A stretch of 64,000 nt of DNA from DATBLE01 sp963841405 (GCA_963841405.1 CAWJCM010000007.1:992001-1056000), one strand, 5' to 3'; positions 1 through 9,172 are shown, counted from the first letter of the stretch. A program made the numbers and translations. The notes: generated from the sequence alone by a model not told the origin.

Positions 1-919
1 GCGTGCGTGCCTGGCCCATCGCGTCGGCCCGGCCGAGCAGCAGCTCCGCCTCGCCCGCCGCGGCCGCGCTCACGTTCTCCAGCTCGAGCCGGTACGAATC
101 GACCGGCTCGAGCTCGATCCGCTCGATGCCACGGTCCCGTCGCAGCTCGATCACCGCCGTCTTCGCATGCCATGGATCGTCCAGGAAGAGCGACCCCTCG
201 CTGCCGACCACCTCGAGCTCGTCGCGATTCGGCAGCGCGGTGCCGCAGTCGAAGGTCGCGAGCACGGCGCCCGGGAAGCGCAGCACGGCGGTGAAGACCC
301 AGTCGGTCCCCGTCGGGCCGTACCACGCGGACCCGTAGACATGCACCGGCTCGGCACCCGCCGCCAGGCGCGAGCCGCTGACGCAGTAGCAGCCGACATC
401 CATCAGCGCGCCGCCCTCGACGTCGGGGCGCAGGCGGATGTTGTCCTCGTCGTACATGGGGTACGAGAACGCCGAGCGGATCAGCCGCACCTCTCCGACG
501 GCTCCCTCGTCCAAAAGCTCCCGGAGACGGAGCGTCTGCGGGTTGTGCCGCCACATGAACGCCTCCGAGAGGATGCGTCCGGCGCGGTCCGCGGCGTCCC
601 AGGCGGCGGTCACGTCCTCCGGATTGCGTGTGAACGGCTTCTCGCAGAGGACGTGCTTGCCCGCCTCGACCGCCCTGATCGACCACTCAGCGTGCTGCGT
701 GTTCGGCAGCGAGATGTAGACGCATTCGATCTCCGGCTCGGCCAGCAGCGCCTCGTACGAGCCGTACGCGCGTGGGATGCCCCACTTCGCGGCGTACTCG
801 TCGGCCCGCTCCTGCGTCCGGCTGGCGACTCCGACCAGGTCGATCGCCGGCGACTCCTGGGCCGGTGGGATGACCAACCGGTTGATGTCGGCTGTCGAGA
901 TGATCCCCCAGGTCGTCAT
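1..919 (-). CDS. Gfo/Idh/MocA-family oxidoreductase, 3' end outside window
   Basis: NAD(P)-dependent dehydrogenase of the Gfo/Idh/MocA family, acting on sugars or polyols; exact substrate not readable. The reverse strand is open from an ATG at 919 to the window edge, about 306 codons. The N-terminus MTTWGIISTADINRL starts a Rossmann fold, and EKPF near residue 95 is the family's conserved lysine motif after the nucleotide-binding half. The second, substrate-binding half is present almost to its end, so only the C-terminus is missing. Another family member and a sugar isomerase follow on the opposite strand (1417-3560), suggesting a catabolic cluster. Confidence 0.85.
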   Translation of the reverse strand, partial: MTTWGIISTADINRLVIPPAQESPAIDLVGVASRTQERADEYAAKWGIPRAYGSYEALLAEPEIECVYISLPNTQHAEWSIRAVEAGKHVLCEKPFTRNPEDVTAAWDAADRAGRILSEAFMWRHNPQTLRLRELLDEGAVGEVRLIRSAFSYPMYDEDNIRLRPDVEGGALMDVGCYCVSGSRLAAGAEPVHVYGSAWYGPTGTDWVFTAVLRFPGAVLATFDCGTALPNRDELEVVGSEGSLFLDDPWHAKTAVIELRRDRGIERIELEPVDSYRLELENVSAAAAGEAELLLGRADAMGQART

Positions 920-937
920 CGCGCCGTAGTCAACCAG

Positions 938-1384
938 TTACCGCCTGTAGCGCACGTAGCTCTCGCGGGCGATGCGAAAGCCGACCCGCCGGCCCGTCCG
1001 GTACCGGCAGGTGACCCCCGCCGTGGCCGAGGCGCACCGGATCGGGCCAAGGTCGACCGACCGGCCGTAGGCGAGCGTGCGGCACGGGTTGGCGGGGTCG
1101 ATGCAGAGAGGCCCGATGCCACCGCGGCAGCCCCCAACCAAGAGCTTGCGCTTCGAAATTCCGAGCTCGGCAGGCATCCAGTCGAGATCGCAGCTCGCCG
1201 GCTTGGGCCGGAGGTTCGCCCAGGTGTTCTTCCGCAGGACGCAGTCGACGAACGCCGGCTGGTACCTGTCCGCCGCTGCGCCGATGCAGTTGATGTTCCC
1301 GGAGGGCGACTTGAAATGGACGAGCTTCGCAGGTGTCGGCCCGGCGAAGAGCGCGAGGGCCAGGGCGACGACGGCGGCGAGCAC
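938..1384 (-). CDS. Small secreted protein, DUF6636-like
   Basis: 148-residue exported protein of unknown function. It starts with a short hydrophobic signal (MLAAVVALALALFAGPTPA), then KLVHFKSPSGNINC, which resembles the opening of the actinobacterial DUF6636 family. Six or more cysteines (C33, C48, C64, C85, C93 and C100, approximately) suggest disulphides outside the membrane. The stop lies 18 bp before the start of the dehydrogenase at 919 on the same strand, so the two may be co-transcribed. Its start is 32 bp from the divergent isomerase gene at 1417. Assignment to the domain family is by remembered motif only. Confidence 0.7.
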   Translation of the reverse strand: MLAAVVALALALFAGPTPAKLVHFKSPSGNINCIGAAADRYQPAFVDCVLRKNTWANLRPKPASCDLDWMPAELGISKRKLLVGGCRGGIGPLCIDPANPCRTLAYGRSVDLGPIRCASATAGVTCRYRTGRRVGFRIARESYVRYRR

Positions 1385-1416
1385 GCCCGGATGCTACGCG
1401 CATAAGATCGACCCAG

Positions 1417-2415
1417 ATGACCAGGCCCGTCACGCTCTTCACCGGCCAGTGGGCCGACCTGCCGCTCGAGGAAGTGGCTGAGCAGGCCGGCCGCTGGGGC
1501 TTCGACGGCCTCGAGCTCGCCTGCTGGGGCGACCACTTCGAGGTCGACCGGGCGCTCGCCGAAGACGACTACTGCGCCGCCGTCCAGGAGGTGCTCGAGC
1601 GCAACCACCTGAACTGCTTCGCCCTCGGCGCGCACCTCGTCGGCCAGGCCGTGTGCGACCCGATCGATGCGCGCCACCAGGCGATCCTCCCGCCCGAGGT
1701 GTGGGGCGACGGCGACCCGGCCGGTGTCCAGCAGCGCGCCGCCGAGCGGATGAAGGACACGGCGCGGGCGGCAGCGCGGCTCGGCGTCACGCAGGTGAAC
1801 GGCTTCACCGGCTCGCCGATCTGGCACATGCTCTATTCGTTCCCGCCGAACGACTTCGGCGAGATCGAGCGCGGCTACGAGGAGTTCGCCGAGCGCTGGT
1901 CGCCGATCGTCGAGGTCTTCGACGCCGAGGGCGTCAAGTTCGGGCTCGAGGTCCACCCGACCGAGATCGCCTACGACTTCGTCACAACCCGCAAGACGCT
2001 GGACGCGATCGACAACCGCGAGGGCTTCGGGATCAACCTCGACCCGAGCCACTTCGCGCATCAGCACCTCGACACCGCGCAGTTCGCACTCGAGTTCGCC
2101 GACCGGATCTACCACGTGCACGTCAAGGACTCGCGCAGGCGCCTCGACGGGCGGCGGTCGATCCTCGGCTCGCACCTGAACTTCGGCGAGGAGGCACGCG
2201 GCTGGGACTTCGTCTCGCCCGGCCACGGCGACGTCGACTTCGAGGGCTTCTTCCGGGCCCTCAACCGGATCGGCTACACGGGACCGCTGTCGATCGAGTG
2301 GGAGGACTCGGGCATGGACCGCGAGTACGGCGCGCGGGACGCGCTGGCGTTCGTGCGGCGGACGGACTTCGCCCCGTCTGCGGTGGCCTTCGACGCGGCG
2401 ATGCAGCGCTCGTGA
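1417..2415 (+). CDS. Sugar phosphate isomerase/epimerase (TIM barrel)
   Basis: 332-residue xylose-isomerase-like TIM barrel, likely interconverting a keto-sugar or inositol-type intermediate; substrate unknown. Probable metal ligands are in GLEVHPTEIAYD, NLDPSHFAHQ, HVHVKD and SIEWED, the Glu/Asp/His/Glu arrangement of this superfamily. ATG 1417 is preferred over an upstream start because a TAAGAT box lies 8 nt before it (1403-1408) and residues TRPVTLFTGQWADL begin the first barrel strand. Its TGA overlaps the GTG of the next gene by 4 bp, so translation is probably coupled. Confidence 0.85.
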   Translation: MTRPVTLFTGQWADLPLEEVAEQAGRWGFDGLELACWGDHFEVDRALAEDDYCAAVQEVLERNHLNCFALGAHLVGQAVCDPIDARHQAILPPEVWGDGDPAGVQQRAAERMKDTARAAARLGVTQVNGFTGSPIWHMLYSFPPNDFGEIERGYEEFAERWSPIVEVFDAEGVKFGLEVHPTEIAYDFVTTRKTLDAIDNREGFGINLDPSHFAHQHLDTAQFALEFADRIYHVHVKDSRRRLDGRRSILGSHLNFGEEARGWDFVSPGHGDVDFEGFFRALNRIGYTGPLSIEWEDSGMDREYGARDALAFVRRTDFAPSAVAFDAAMQRS

Positions 2416-3560
2416 GCTCGCTGACCGGGGGCTCATCCGAGACCGCCGCGGCCGACATCCCGGAGATCGGGGTGGGGATGCTCGGGTACGCCTTCATGGG
2501 CAAGGCACACTCGAACGCGTTCCGCAAGATCTCCTACATGACCTGGCCGCCGCCGCTCCGCCCGCGGCTCGTGGCCATCGCCGGGCGCAACGAGGAGGCC
2601 GTGCGCGGCGCGGCCGAGCGCTACGGCTACGGGCGCTGGACGACCGACTGGCACGACATCGTCTCCGATCCGGGGATCACGCTCTTCGACAACGGCGGAC
2701 CGAACGCCGTCCACGCCGAGCCGACGATCGCCGCCGCTCAGGCGGGCAAGCACGTCGTCTGCGAGAAGCCGCTCGGCCGCACGGCCGACGAGAGCTACGA
2801 GATCTGGCAGGCGGTCGCTGCGACGGGCGTCAAGCACCTGTGCGCGTTCAACTACCGGTTCGTCCCGGCCGTCCGGCTCGCGCGGGAGCTGATCGACGCC
2901 GGCGAGCTCGGCGAGATCCGCCACTTCCGCGGGCGCTACCTGCAGGACTGGGGAGACGATCCCTCCCTCGACACGTGGCGCTTCCACTCCGACGAGGCCG
3001 GATCGGGCGCGCTCGGCGACCTCGGCGCCCACGTGGTCGACCTGGCGCGCTACCTGGTCGGCGACGTCGCCACGGTCTCGGCGCTCGTGAAGACGTTCCT
3101 GCCCGGGCGCCAGGTGGACGACGCCATCGAGGCGGCGGTCGAGTTCGAGCACGGCGCCGTCGGGACGATCGAGTCGACCCGCCTGGCGCTCGGGCGACGC
3201 AATGCCTTCCAGTGGGAGATCAACGGCTCGAAGGGCTCGCTCGCGTTCGACATGGAGCGGCTGAACGAGCTGCAGGTGTTCCGGAACGGCGGCCGCACGC
3301 GCGGCTTCACGACGGTGCTCGTCTCCGAGGCCGACCACCCGTTCTGGGAGTTCTGGTGGCCGCCGGGCCACATCATCGGCTGGGGCGACACCTTCGTCAA
3401 CGAGCTCCACCACCTGCTGCGCGCGATCGCCGACGACTCCGACGTCGCCCCCCACGGCGCGACGTTCGAGGACGGCTACCGGGCGGCGGAGGTCTGCGAC
3501 GCAATCGTCCGCTCCGGGGAGAGCGGCAAGCGCGAGCGGCTCACGTACCGCACCCTCTAG
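2412..3560 (+). CDS. Gfo/Idh/MocA-family oxidoreductase
   Basis: 382-residue NAD(P)-dependent sugar/polyol dehydrogenase. The Rossmann fingerprint GVGMLGYAFMG is near residue 24 and the catalytic-lysine motif CEKPLGR near residue 117; the C-terminal alpha/beta domain contains GALGDLGAHVVDLARYL. The GTG at 2412 overlaps the isomerase stop (GTGA), favouring coupled expression. This protein and the isomerase resemble paired enzymes of inositol or rare-sugar breakdown, but no transporter or kinase is nearby to fix the pathway. An ATG at 2478 would remove part of the Rossmann motif and is unlikely. Confidence 0.88.
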   Translation: MSSLTGGSSETAAADIPEIGVGMLGYAFMGKAHSNAFRKISYMTWPPPLRPRLVAIAGRNEEAVRGAAERYGYGRWTTDWHDIVSDPGITLFDNGGPNAVHAEPTIAAAQAGKHVVCEKPLGRTADESYEIWQAVAATGVKHLCAFNYRFVPAVRLARELIDAGELGEIRHFRGRYLQDWGDDPSLDTWRFHSDEAGSGALGDLGAHVVDLARYLVGDVATVSALVKTFLPGRQVDDAIEAAVEFEHGAVGTIESTRLALGRRNAFQWEINGSKGSLAFDMERLNELQVFRNGGRTRGFTTVLVSEADHPFWEFWWPPGHIIGWGDTFVNELHHLLRAIADDSDVAPHGATFEDGYRAAEVCDAIVRSGESGKRERLTYRTL

Positions 3561-3640
3561 CCGTCCGCACCGATCGCCTGCTGGGATCGGACTGCCCGCG
3601 CCCGCTGCGCGGTCGCGTACGCGGGTTTCCGGATCGCCGC

Positions 3641-3646
3641 GATAAT
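3641..3646 (+). promoter_or_regulatory. Putative -10 box of fdhB
   Basis: GATAAT, five of six matches to the bacterial -10 consensus, ends 6 nt before an in-frame ACG at 3653. The same -10 to start spacing is seen before many genes here. This is the only reason for placing the fdhB start at that non-standard codon. Confidence 0.4.
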
Positions 3647-3652
3647 CGCTGC

Positions 3653-5095
3653 ACGGACGTCCTCGCCCTGACCTCGCTCCTGCCGGAGCTTCCGACCGAG
3701 CGCACGCGGCTGCTCGACAACCTCGGCCGCGTGCGTCGCGAGGTCGGTCCGATCACGCCCGAGCTCTCGGACGCGCTCGCCGACCACATGAACATCCGCC
3801 GCGGCGAGCTGCACGAGGTCGTTTCGTTCTACTCCTTCCTGCAGCAGCCGGTGGACGTCGTCCGCGTCTGCACAGGGCCTGTCTGCGACTGCCTGGGCGC
3901 GAAGGCCCCGGCCGGCGCGCTCGCCGTCGCCTGCCTGGGGCACTGCGACCTCGCGCCGGTGGCGATGGACGGCGACGGCGTCCGCGGCGGCGTCACCCAC
4001 CGGACGAATGGCTTCCTGCTCGAGCCGGACGAGCCGCGCGACCCGCCGGGCCTCCCGCCCGACGAGGTGGTCGCCCGGCTCGAGGCCGCAGGCCTCACCG
4101 GCATGGGCGGCGCCGGCTTTCCCACGCATCGCAAGTGGGATGCAGTGCGCCGCGAGCCTCGCCCGCGCGTCGTGGTCGTCAACGCCGACGAGGGGGAGCC
4201 GGGGACGATCAAGGACCGCTACGTGATGGAGCTGCGGCCGCACCTCCTGCTGGAGGGGCTGGTCGCGGCGATGCGCTTCTGTGCTACCGACGAGGCGTTC
4301 GTCTACCTCCGTGAGGAGTACGCGACCTCCCGCGCCCGCCTGGGCGAGGCGATCGCGGAGCGCGGGCTGAACGTTCAGGTCGTCGTCGGCGCCGGCTCGT
4401 ACGTCTGCGGCGAGGAGTCGGCGATGCTCGAGTCGATGGAGGGCCGCCGGGGGATGCCGCGGCTGCGGCCGCCGTTCCCGGCGCAGAAGGGCTACCTCGG
4501 CCGGCCGACGCTGATCAACAACGTGGAGACCTTGGTGCACGTGGCCCGAATTCTTCGCGGCGAGTGGACCCCCGGACGGCTCTGGTCTCTATCCGGGGCG
4601 GTTCACCGCCCCGGCTGCTACCAGGCGCCGCTGGACCTGACCGCCCGGCAGCTCGTCGACGAGTACGCCGGCGGATTCACCGCGGAGGTCGGCGCGTTCG
4701 TCCCGGGTGGCGCTGCGAGCGGGATCCTCCCGCCGGCGGCGCTCGACGTCCCGCTCACGCGGGAGGCGCTCGGCGAGTGGGGGAGCGGCCCCGGCTCGGC
4801 GGCCGTGCAGGTGTTCCCCGCCGCCTACCCGGTGCTCCGGCTGCTCGCCGAGACCATGCGCTTCTTCGCGGAGGAGTCGTGCCAGAAATGCACGCCGTGC
4901 CGGATCGGCAACCGCGCGCTCCACCACGTGGTCGAGGAGCTGGAGCACGGCCGCGCGGCGATGTCGCGCGAGAAGGTCGACGAGTGGCTGGAGGCGATGG
5001 CGCAGACGTCGATCTGCGGCCTGGGCCAGGCCTCGCCGATCCCGGTGCGGAACGTCGCCCGTCACTGGCCAGAGCTGATCGAGGCGCTCGGGTGA
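3653..5095 (+). CDS. fdhB: NAD-dependent formate dehydrogenase beta subunit, NuoE-NuoF fusion
   Basis: Diaphorase subunit that passes electrons from formate to NAD+. The N-terminal thioredoxin-like domain has the [2Fe-2S] ligands CTGPVC (about residues 73-78) and CLGHC (about 94-98). The NuoF-like half has NADEGEPGTIKDRY and GSYVCGEESAML for FMN/NAD binding and SCQKCTPCRIGN...SICGLGQ for the [4Fe-4S] cluster. No ATG, GTG or TTG precedes the conserved N-terminus in frame. Options are ACG 3653 (placed correctly behind GATAAT), CTG 3668, or GTG 3731, which would cut into the first domain. The catalytic subunit lies 1.3 kb downstream, after two unrelated secreted-protein genes. Confidence 0.85.
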   Translation, partial: TDVLALTSLLPELPTERTRLLDNLGRVRREVGPITPELSDALADHMNIRRGELHEVVSFYSFLQQPVDVVRVCTGPVCDCLGAKAPAGALAVACLGHCDLAPVAMDGDGVRGGVTHRTNGFLLEPDEPRDPPGLPPDEVVARLEAAGLTGMGGAGFPTHRKWDAVRREPRPRVVVVNADEGEPGTIKDRYVMELRPHLLLEGLVAAMRFCATDEAFVYLREEYATSRARLGEAIAERGLNVQVVVGAGSYVCGEESAMLESMEGRRGMPRLRPPFPAQKGYLGRPTLINNVETLVHVARILRGEWTPGRLWSLSGAVHRPGCYQAPLDLTARQLVDEYAGGFTAEVGAFVPGGAASGILPPAALDVPLTREALGEWGSGPGSAAVQVFPAAYPVLRLLAETMRFFAEESCQKCTPCRIGNRALHHVVEELEHGRAAMSREKVDEWLEAMAQTSICGLGQASPIPVRNVARHWPELIEALG

Positions 5096-5391
5096 TCGTC
5101 GCAGTCGCGCTGGCCGCGACCATCTGGGGCGCCGTGACCGGCTTCTACGGCACGCGCCACTGGCAGCCCGTCGACGTGTGCAAGGCGGTCCACATGAGCG
5201 ACAACTTCGCGATGGTGAAGGCGACGATCCGCGGGAAGCAACACATTGTCGCACTGCACTACCTCGACCGGAGGACCGGGTGGGTGGTGATGTGGGCCGA
5301 CGGGAAGGTCAACCGCAGGATCGGTCCCTCGACCCGCCCGTTGGCCCTGGCCGAGGTGACCCGTCTGAAGGCGAAGTGCCTGGCCCCATGA
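5092..5391 (+). CDS. Small secreted hypothetical protein
   Basis: 99 residues, unrecognised. A hydrophobic N-terminus (VIVAVALAATIWGAVTG) looks like a signal anchor or uncleaved signal; the rest is soluble with two cysteines (about 30 and 96) that could form a disulphide. GTG 5092 overlaps the fdhB TGA by 4 bp, so it is translationally coupled to fdhB. The length and coupling support a real gene, but nothing links it functionally to formate oxidation. Confidence 0.6.
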   Translation: MIVAVALAATIWGAVTGFYGTRHWQPVDVCKAVHMSDNFAMVKATIRGKQHIVALHYLDRRTGWVVMWADGKVNRRIGPSTRPLALAEVTRLKAKCLAP

Positions 5392-5450
5392 TCGGCGTCG
5401 CCGCTCGTGATACAACCGCCCCGGGAGTCAAACGGCGAAAGGGAAGAGTG

Positions 5451-6386
5451 ATGAAGGCAGGTGTCGTTCTAGTGGCCGCGGCCCTCGTGGTCGCGGGCAT
5501 GGCGGCCTCGGCGAGCGGCCATCCTCGCGAGGGCCGCACGGCGCTGCGGCTGCAGCCGGCTCATGCGTTCGTCCCGCTGCGCGCAGGCGCGGGCTCCCAG
5601 ACGTACACCGACCGCGTCGGCGACGCCCTCAACGGCGCGCCCGACATCAGCAGCATCGGAGTCGCCAACGACGACCAGGGCAACATCACGGTGACCGTTA
5701 CGCTGGCGAACCACTCGTCGGACTTCCAGCCCAACGAGGGGATCCTGGTGGTCATGGACACCGACGGGAACGGCGCCACCGGCAACGGCGGATTCGACTA
5801 CGTCTACGGCGGGGTCAAGGATCACACCGGCCTCTTCATCTGGAACGGATCGTCGTTCGCGGTCGCGAGCGCGCCTACGCTGCAGGGCTCGACCGCCGCC
5901 GGGCAGATCTCCTTCCGGATCAACCGCTCCGACCTCGGCAACACGACCGGACTCAACTTCTACGTCGAGACGACCAGGGACAACGGCGCGTCGATCGGCG
6001 ACGACGCCCCCGATGGTAACGGCGTGTTCACCTACCGGCTGATCCTGCCGACCGCTCCGCCGCCTCCCCCGACCACGACGCCGCCGCCGTCGGCTCCGCC
6101 GCGGTTCGTGGTCTCGCCCGTCGGGCTCCCGCACCCGGGCAAGCGGTTCGTCGTCCGGGCGCGTGTGCTGCTCGGCTCCCAGAGCGTCGCGCCGTCGGCC
6201 CTCGGCTGTGCCGCCAAGGTGGGCAGCTCGCCCGTCAGGACGACGGCCGTCAACGGCCCCGCTCCCTACCGGTCCTGCGTCGTCATCATCCCCGCCCGTT
6301 CGAAGGGGAAATCGGTGTCCGTGACGCTGCTCGTCCAGTACAAGACGTCCGGCACGACGAGAAGGCTGACCTACAAGATCAGGTAG
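5451..6386 (+). CDS. Secreted protein with proline-rich linker
   Basis: 311 residues with a clear signal peptide (MKAGVVLVAAALVVAGMAASASG). A beta-rich domain of about 150 residues contains MDTDGNGATGNGGFDY, an Asp-rich stretch that may bind calcium. A Pro/Thr linker near residues 203-222 leads to a C-terminal Ig-like region ending in basic residues. ATG 5451 follows GGGAAGAG. The gene lies between fdhB and fdhA; its stop is only 7 bp before the fdhA start, so fdhA may depend on transcription through it. Function unknown; family not recognised. Confidence 0.7.
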   Translation: MKAGVVLVAAALVVAGMAASASGHPREGRTALRLQPAHAFVPLRAGAGSQTYTDRVGDALNGAPDISSIGVANDDQGNITVTVTLANHSSDFQPNEGILVVMDTDGNGATGNGGFDYVYGGVKDHTGLFIWNGSSFAVASAPTLQGSTAAGQISFRINRSDLGNTTGLNFYVETTRDNGASIGDDAPDGNGVFTYRLILPTAPPPPPTTTPPPSAPPRFVVSPVGLPHPGKRFVVRARVLLGSQSVAPSALGCAAKVGSSPVRTTAVNGPAPYRSCVVIIPARSKGKSVSVTLLVQYKTSGTTRRLTYKIR

Positions 6387-6393
6387 GCGCAGC

Positions 6394-9096
6394 GTGGTCA
6401 CGTTCACGGTCGACGGTCGCGAGGTCACGGCGCCCGAAGAGGAGCTGCTCGTCCACGCGCTCGCCCGCAACGACGTCTTCGTTCCCACGCTCTGCCACGA
6501 CTCGAAGCTCGATCCCTACGGGGGCTGCCGCATGTGCGTCGTCGGGGTCGAGGGATCGCCGCGTCCGTTGCCCGCCTGCGCAACGCGCGTCGCCGAGGGG
6601 ATGGTCGTCTCGACGAACTCGTCGGTGCCGCAGTTCCAGCGCACGCTGACGGAGATGCTCCTGGCCGAGCATCTGGACGGCAACCCGGGCGGCCGGCCGA
6701 ACGAGCTGCTCGAGCTCGCGGACGACCTCGGCGTCGAGGCGCCGCTCGTCCTGCCGGACGCGAAGCGCGAGCCGTACGAGGACCGCGATCAGCTGATGGG
6801 CTACGAACCCGACGCGTGCATCCTCTGCGCGCGCTGCGTCCGCTATACGCAGGAGGTCATGCAGTGCTCGGCGCTCTCACTCGAGGGCCGCGGCGGTGAG
6901 GCACGGGTCGTTCCCACCTGGGGCAAGTCCTGGCTCGACACCGAGTGCGAGCTCTGCGGCGGCTGCCTCTCCGTCTGCCCGACCGGCTCGATCTACGAGA
7001 AGTTCGAGGAGGGCGCGCCGGCCGGCCGCGAGGTGACGCTGACGAAAACGAAGACGACGTGCACGTTCTGCGGGGTGGGCTGCCAGGTCGACCTGAACGT
7101 CGACCCGATGAACGGGAAGATCGTCAAGGTCACGTCGGACCCGTCGTACGTGTCCAACGAGGGCAATCTCTGCGTCAAGGGGAGGTTCGCGTTCAACTTC
7201 GTCCACCACCCGGACCGGCTGACGCAGCCGCTGATTCGCGGTGAGGACGGCGAGCTCCATCCGGCCGGATGGGACGAGGCCCTCTCGGCCGCGGCCGTGG
7301 GACTGTCCCGGGTTCGGGAGCGTCACGGCGCGCAGGCGGTCGGCTTCCTCGCCTCGGCGCGGCTGACGAACGAGGAGAACTACCTGATCCAGAAGCTGGC
7401 GCGGGGGGTGGTCGGGACGAACTCCGTCCACTCCTGCGAGGCCACCTGACACGCGCCGACCCTCTACGGCCTGGTCAGGTCGTTCGGCAGAGGAGCAAGC
7501 ACCAACTCGATCCCCGAGATCGAGAACAACCGCTTCCTGCTCGTGATCGGCTCGAACACGACCGAGGCGCACCCCGTGCTGGCGCTGCGGATCAAGAAGG
7601 CCGTGAGGAAGGGCGCGACGCTCGTGGTCGCCGACCCGCGCAAGATCTGGCTGACCAAGCTGGCCAAGCGCCATCTCCAGGTGCGGCCCGGCACCGACGT
7701 CTGGCTGATCAACGCGATCATGCACACGATCATGGAGGAGGGCCTCCAGGACGAGGAGTACATCCGCGAGCACACGACCGGGTTCGACGCGGTGCGGGAA
7801 GTCGTCTCCCGCTACTCACCGGAGGACGCCGCCCACGTGACCGGCGTGGACGCCGAGGCGATCCGCGAGACTGCGCGTGAATACGCGCGCGAGCGCCACG
7901 CGGCGATCTTCTACACGCTCGGGATGACCGAGCACGCCTGCGGCGTCGACAACATCTGGTCGCTCTCGAACCTCGTGCTGATGACGGGTCACCTCGGCTA
8001 CGAGTCGACCGGCCTGAACGCGTTGCGCGGCCAGAACAACGTCCAGGGACTGAACGACTCCGGCGCGAACCCGTCCTACCTGCCCGGCTACCAGCCGGTC
8101 GAGGACCCGCAGGTCCGCGCCAAGTTCGCGGCAGCCTGGGGCGCGAAGGTGCCGGAGACGCCCGGCTACCGCCTCGACCAGATCGTCTCCGGGCTCCACG
8201 ACGGACGCGTGAAGGCGCTCTACCTGATCGGCGAGAACCCGGCCCAGACCGAGCCGAACGCCCACCACGTCGAGGCCGGCCTCGCCGGCTGCGACTTCAT
8301 CGTCTCCCAGGACATCTTCCTGAACGACTCGACCCGGAAGTACGCCCACGTCGTCCTGCCGGCGTCGAGCTTCGCCGAGAAGGACGGCACGTTCACCAAC
8401 ACCGAGCGGCGGGTGAACCGGGTGCGCAAGGCGCTCGACTGCCCGGGCGAGGCTCGCGAGGACTGGCGGATCGTCTGCGCGCTGGCGGGCGCGCTCGGCG
8501 GTTCGTGGCCGGCGTACGAGTCGCCCGAGGACATCTGGAACGAGCTCGCCGACCTGTGCCCGAACTGGTACGGGATCCGCTACCCACGCCTCGAGCCCGA
8601 CGGCATCCAGTGGCCGTGCACCGAGCTCGACCACCCCGGCACGCCGTACCTGCACGCGCCGGAGCCGGCGCTGCCGGGCGGGCGCGGGCGGTTCTTCCCG
8701 GTCGAGTACCAGCCGCCGATCGAGCCGACCGACTCCGAGTTTCCGTTCATCCTCTCGACCGGGCGCACGCTCTACCACTACAACTCGGCGACGATGACGA
8801 TGCGCGAGCCGGGCGTGGTCGAGAAGGAGGAGCAGCCGTTCTTCGAGCTCAACGCCGAGGACGGGGCCGCGCTCGGGATCGCAGACGGCGAGGTCGCACG
8901 GCTCGTCTCCCGGCGTGGGAAGCTCGAGGCGGAGGCGCACTACTCGGATCGGGTCTACCCGGGCCTCGTCTGGATGGCGCTGCACTTCGCACAGGCGAAG
9001 GTCAACTGGCTCCTCCACGACGTCGGCGACCCGCTGATCGGCACGCCCGAGTACAAGGTTTCGGCGGTCCGGGTCGAGTCGCTGCGGCCGCGTTAA
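6394..9096 (+). CDS. fdhA: Formate dehydrogenase catalytic subunit with UGA-encoded selenocysteine
   Basis: 900-residue NuoG-like subunit oxidising formate to CO2 at a Mo- or W-pterin centre. In order: [2Fe-2S] domain (Cys near 34, 45, 48, 62), two [4Fe-4S] motifs starting near 143 (CILCARC) and 185 (CELCGGC), the Mo-enzyme Fe4S4 domain (CTFCGVGC near 223), then the pterin-binding and C-terminal dinucleotide domains. TGA at 7447-7449 (codon 352) is in frame between SVHSCEAT and HAPTLYGL, exactly where Sec/Cys precedes a conserved His in this family. The frame stays open to TAA 9094-9096. Gene finders will split or truncate it. GTG 6394 is the start. fdhD is not in the window. Confidence 0.93.
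7461..7493 (+). promoter_or_regulatory. Putative bacterial SECIS element
   Basis: RNA hairpin directly after the UGA in fdhA that would bind SelB. Apical stem GGCCT (7468-7472) pairs with AGGTC (7477-7481) around a GGTC tetraloop (7473-7476), the same loop sequence as in the E. coli fdhF SECIS. A lower stem CCTCT (7461-7465) pairs with AGAGG (7489-7493) across an asymmetric internal loop. The loop begins 23 nt after the UGA, slightly further than in fdhF. Pairing was done by eye. Confidence 0.75.
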
Positions 9097-9115
9097 CCGT
9101 GCCAGGCACTGTTAG
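9093..9115. repeat. GTGCC-A-GGCAC palindrome overlapping the fdhA stop
   Basis: Imperfect inverted repeat centred on GTGCCAGGCAC. It contains the fdhA TAA (9094-9096) and is the first of two copies in the fdhA/methyltransferase gap. It belongs to the same family as 9150-9172 and 28914-28940. Confidence 0.7.
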
Positions 9116-9149
9116 GAAACGAGGCGAGAAGCCCGCTACGAGCAGGGTC

Positions 9150-9172
9150 TTTACGGTGCCTGGCACCGTAAA
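9150..9172. repeat. Perfect palindrome of the GGTGCC(A/T)GGCACC family
   Basis: Perfect 11-bp arms (TTTACGGTGCC and its complement) around a single central T. It lies 35 bp after the first copy and 24 bp before the methyltransferase start. REP-like element; it could also act as a transcript-end hairpin for fdhA. Confidence 0.8.

Noticed and set aside
7447..7449. TGA in fdhA as a nonsense mutation making a pseudogene
   Set aside because: Position is exactly the Sec site, both flanks are conserved, a GGTC-loop hairpin follows, and selD is present.
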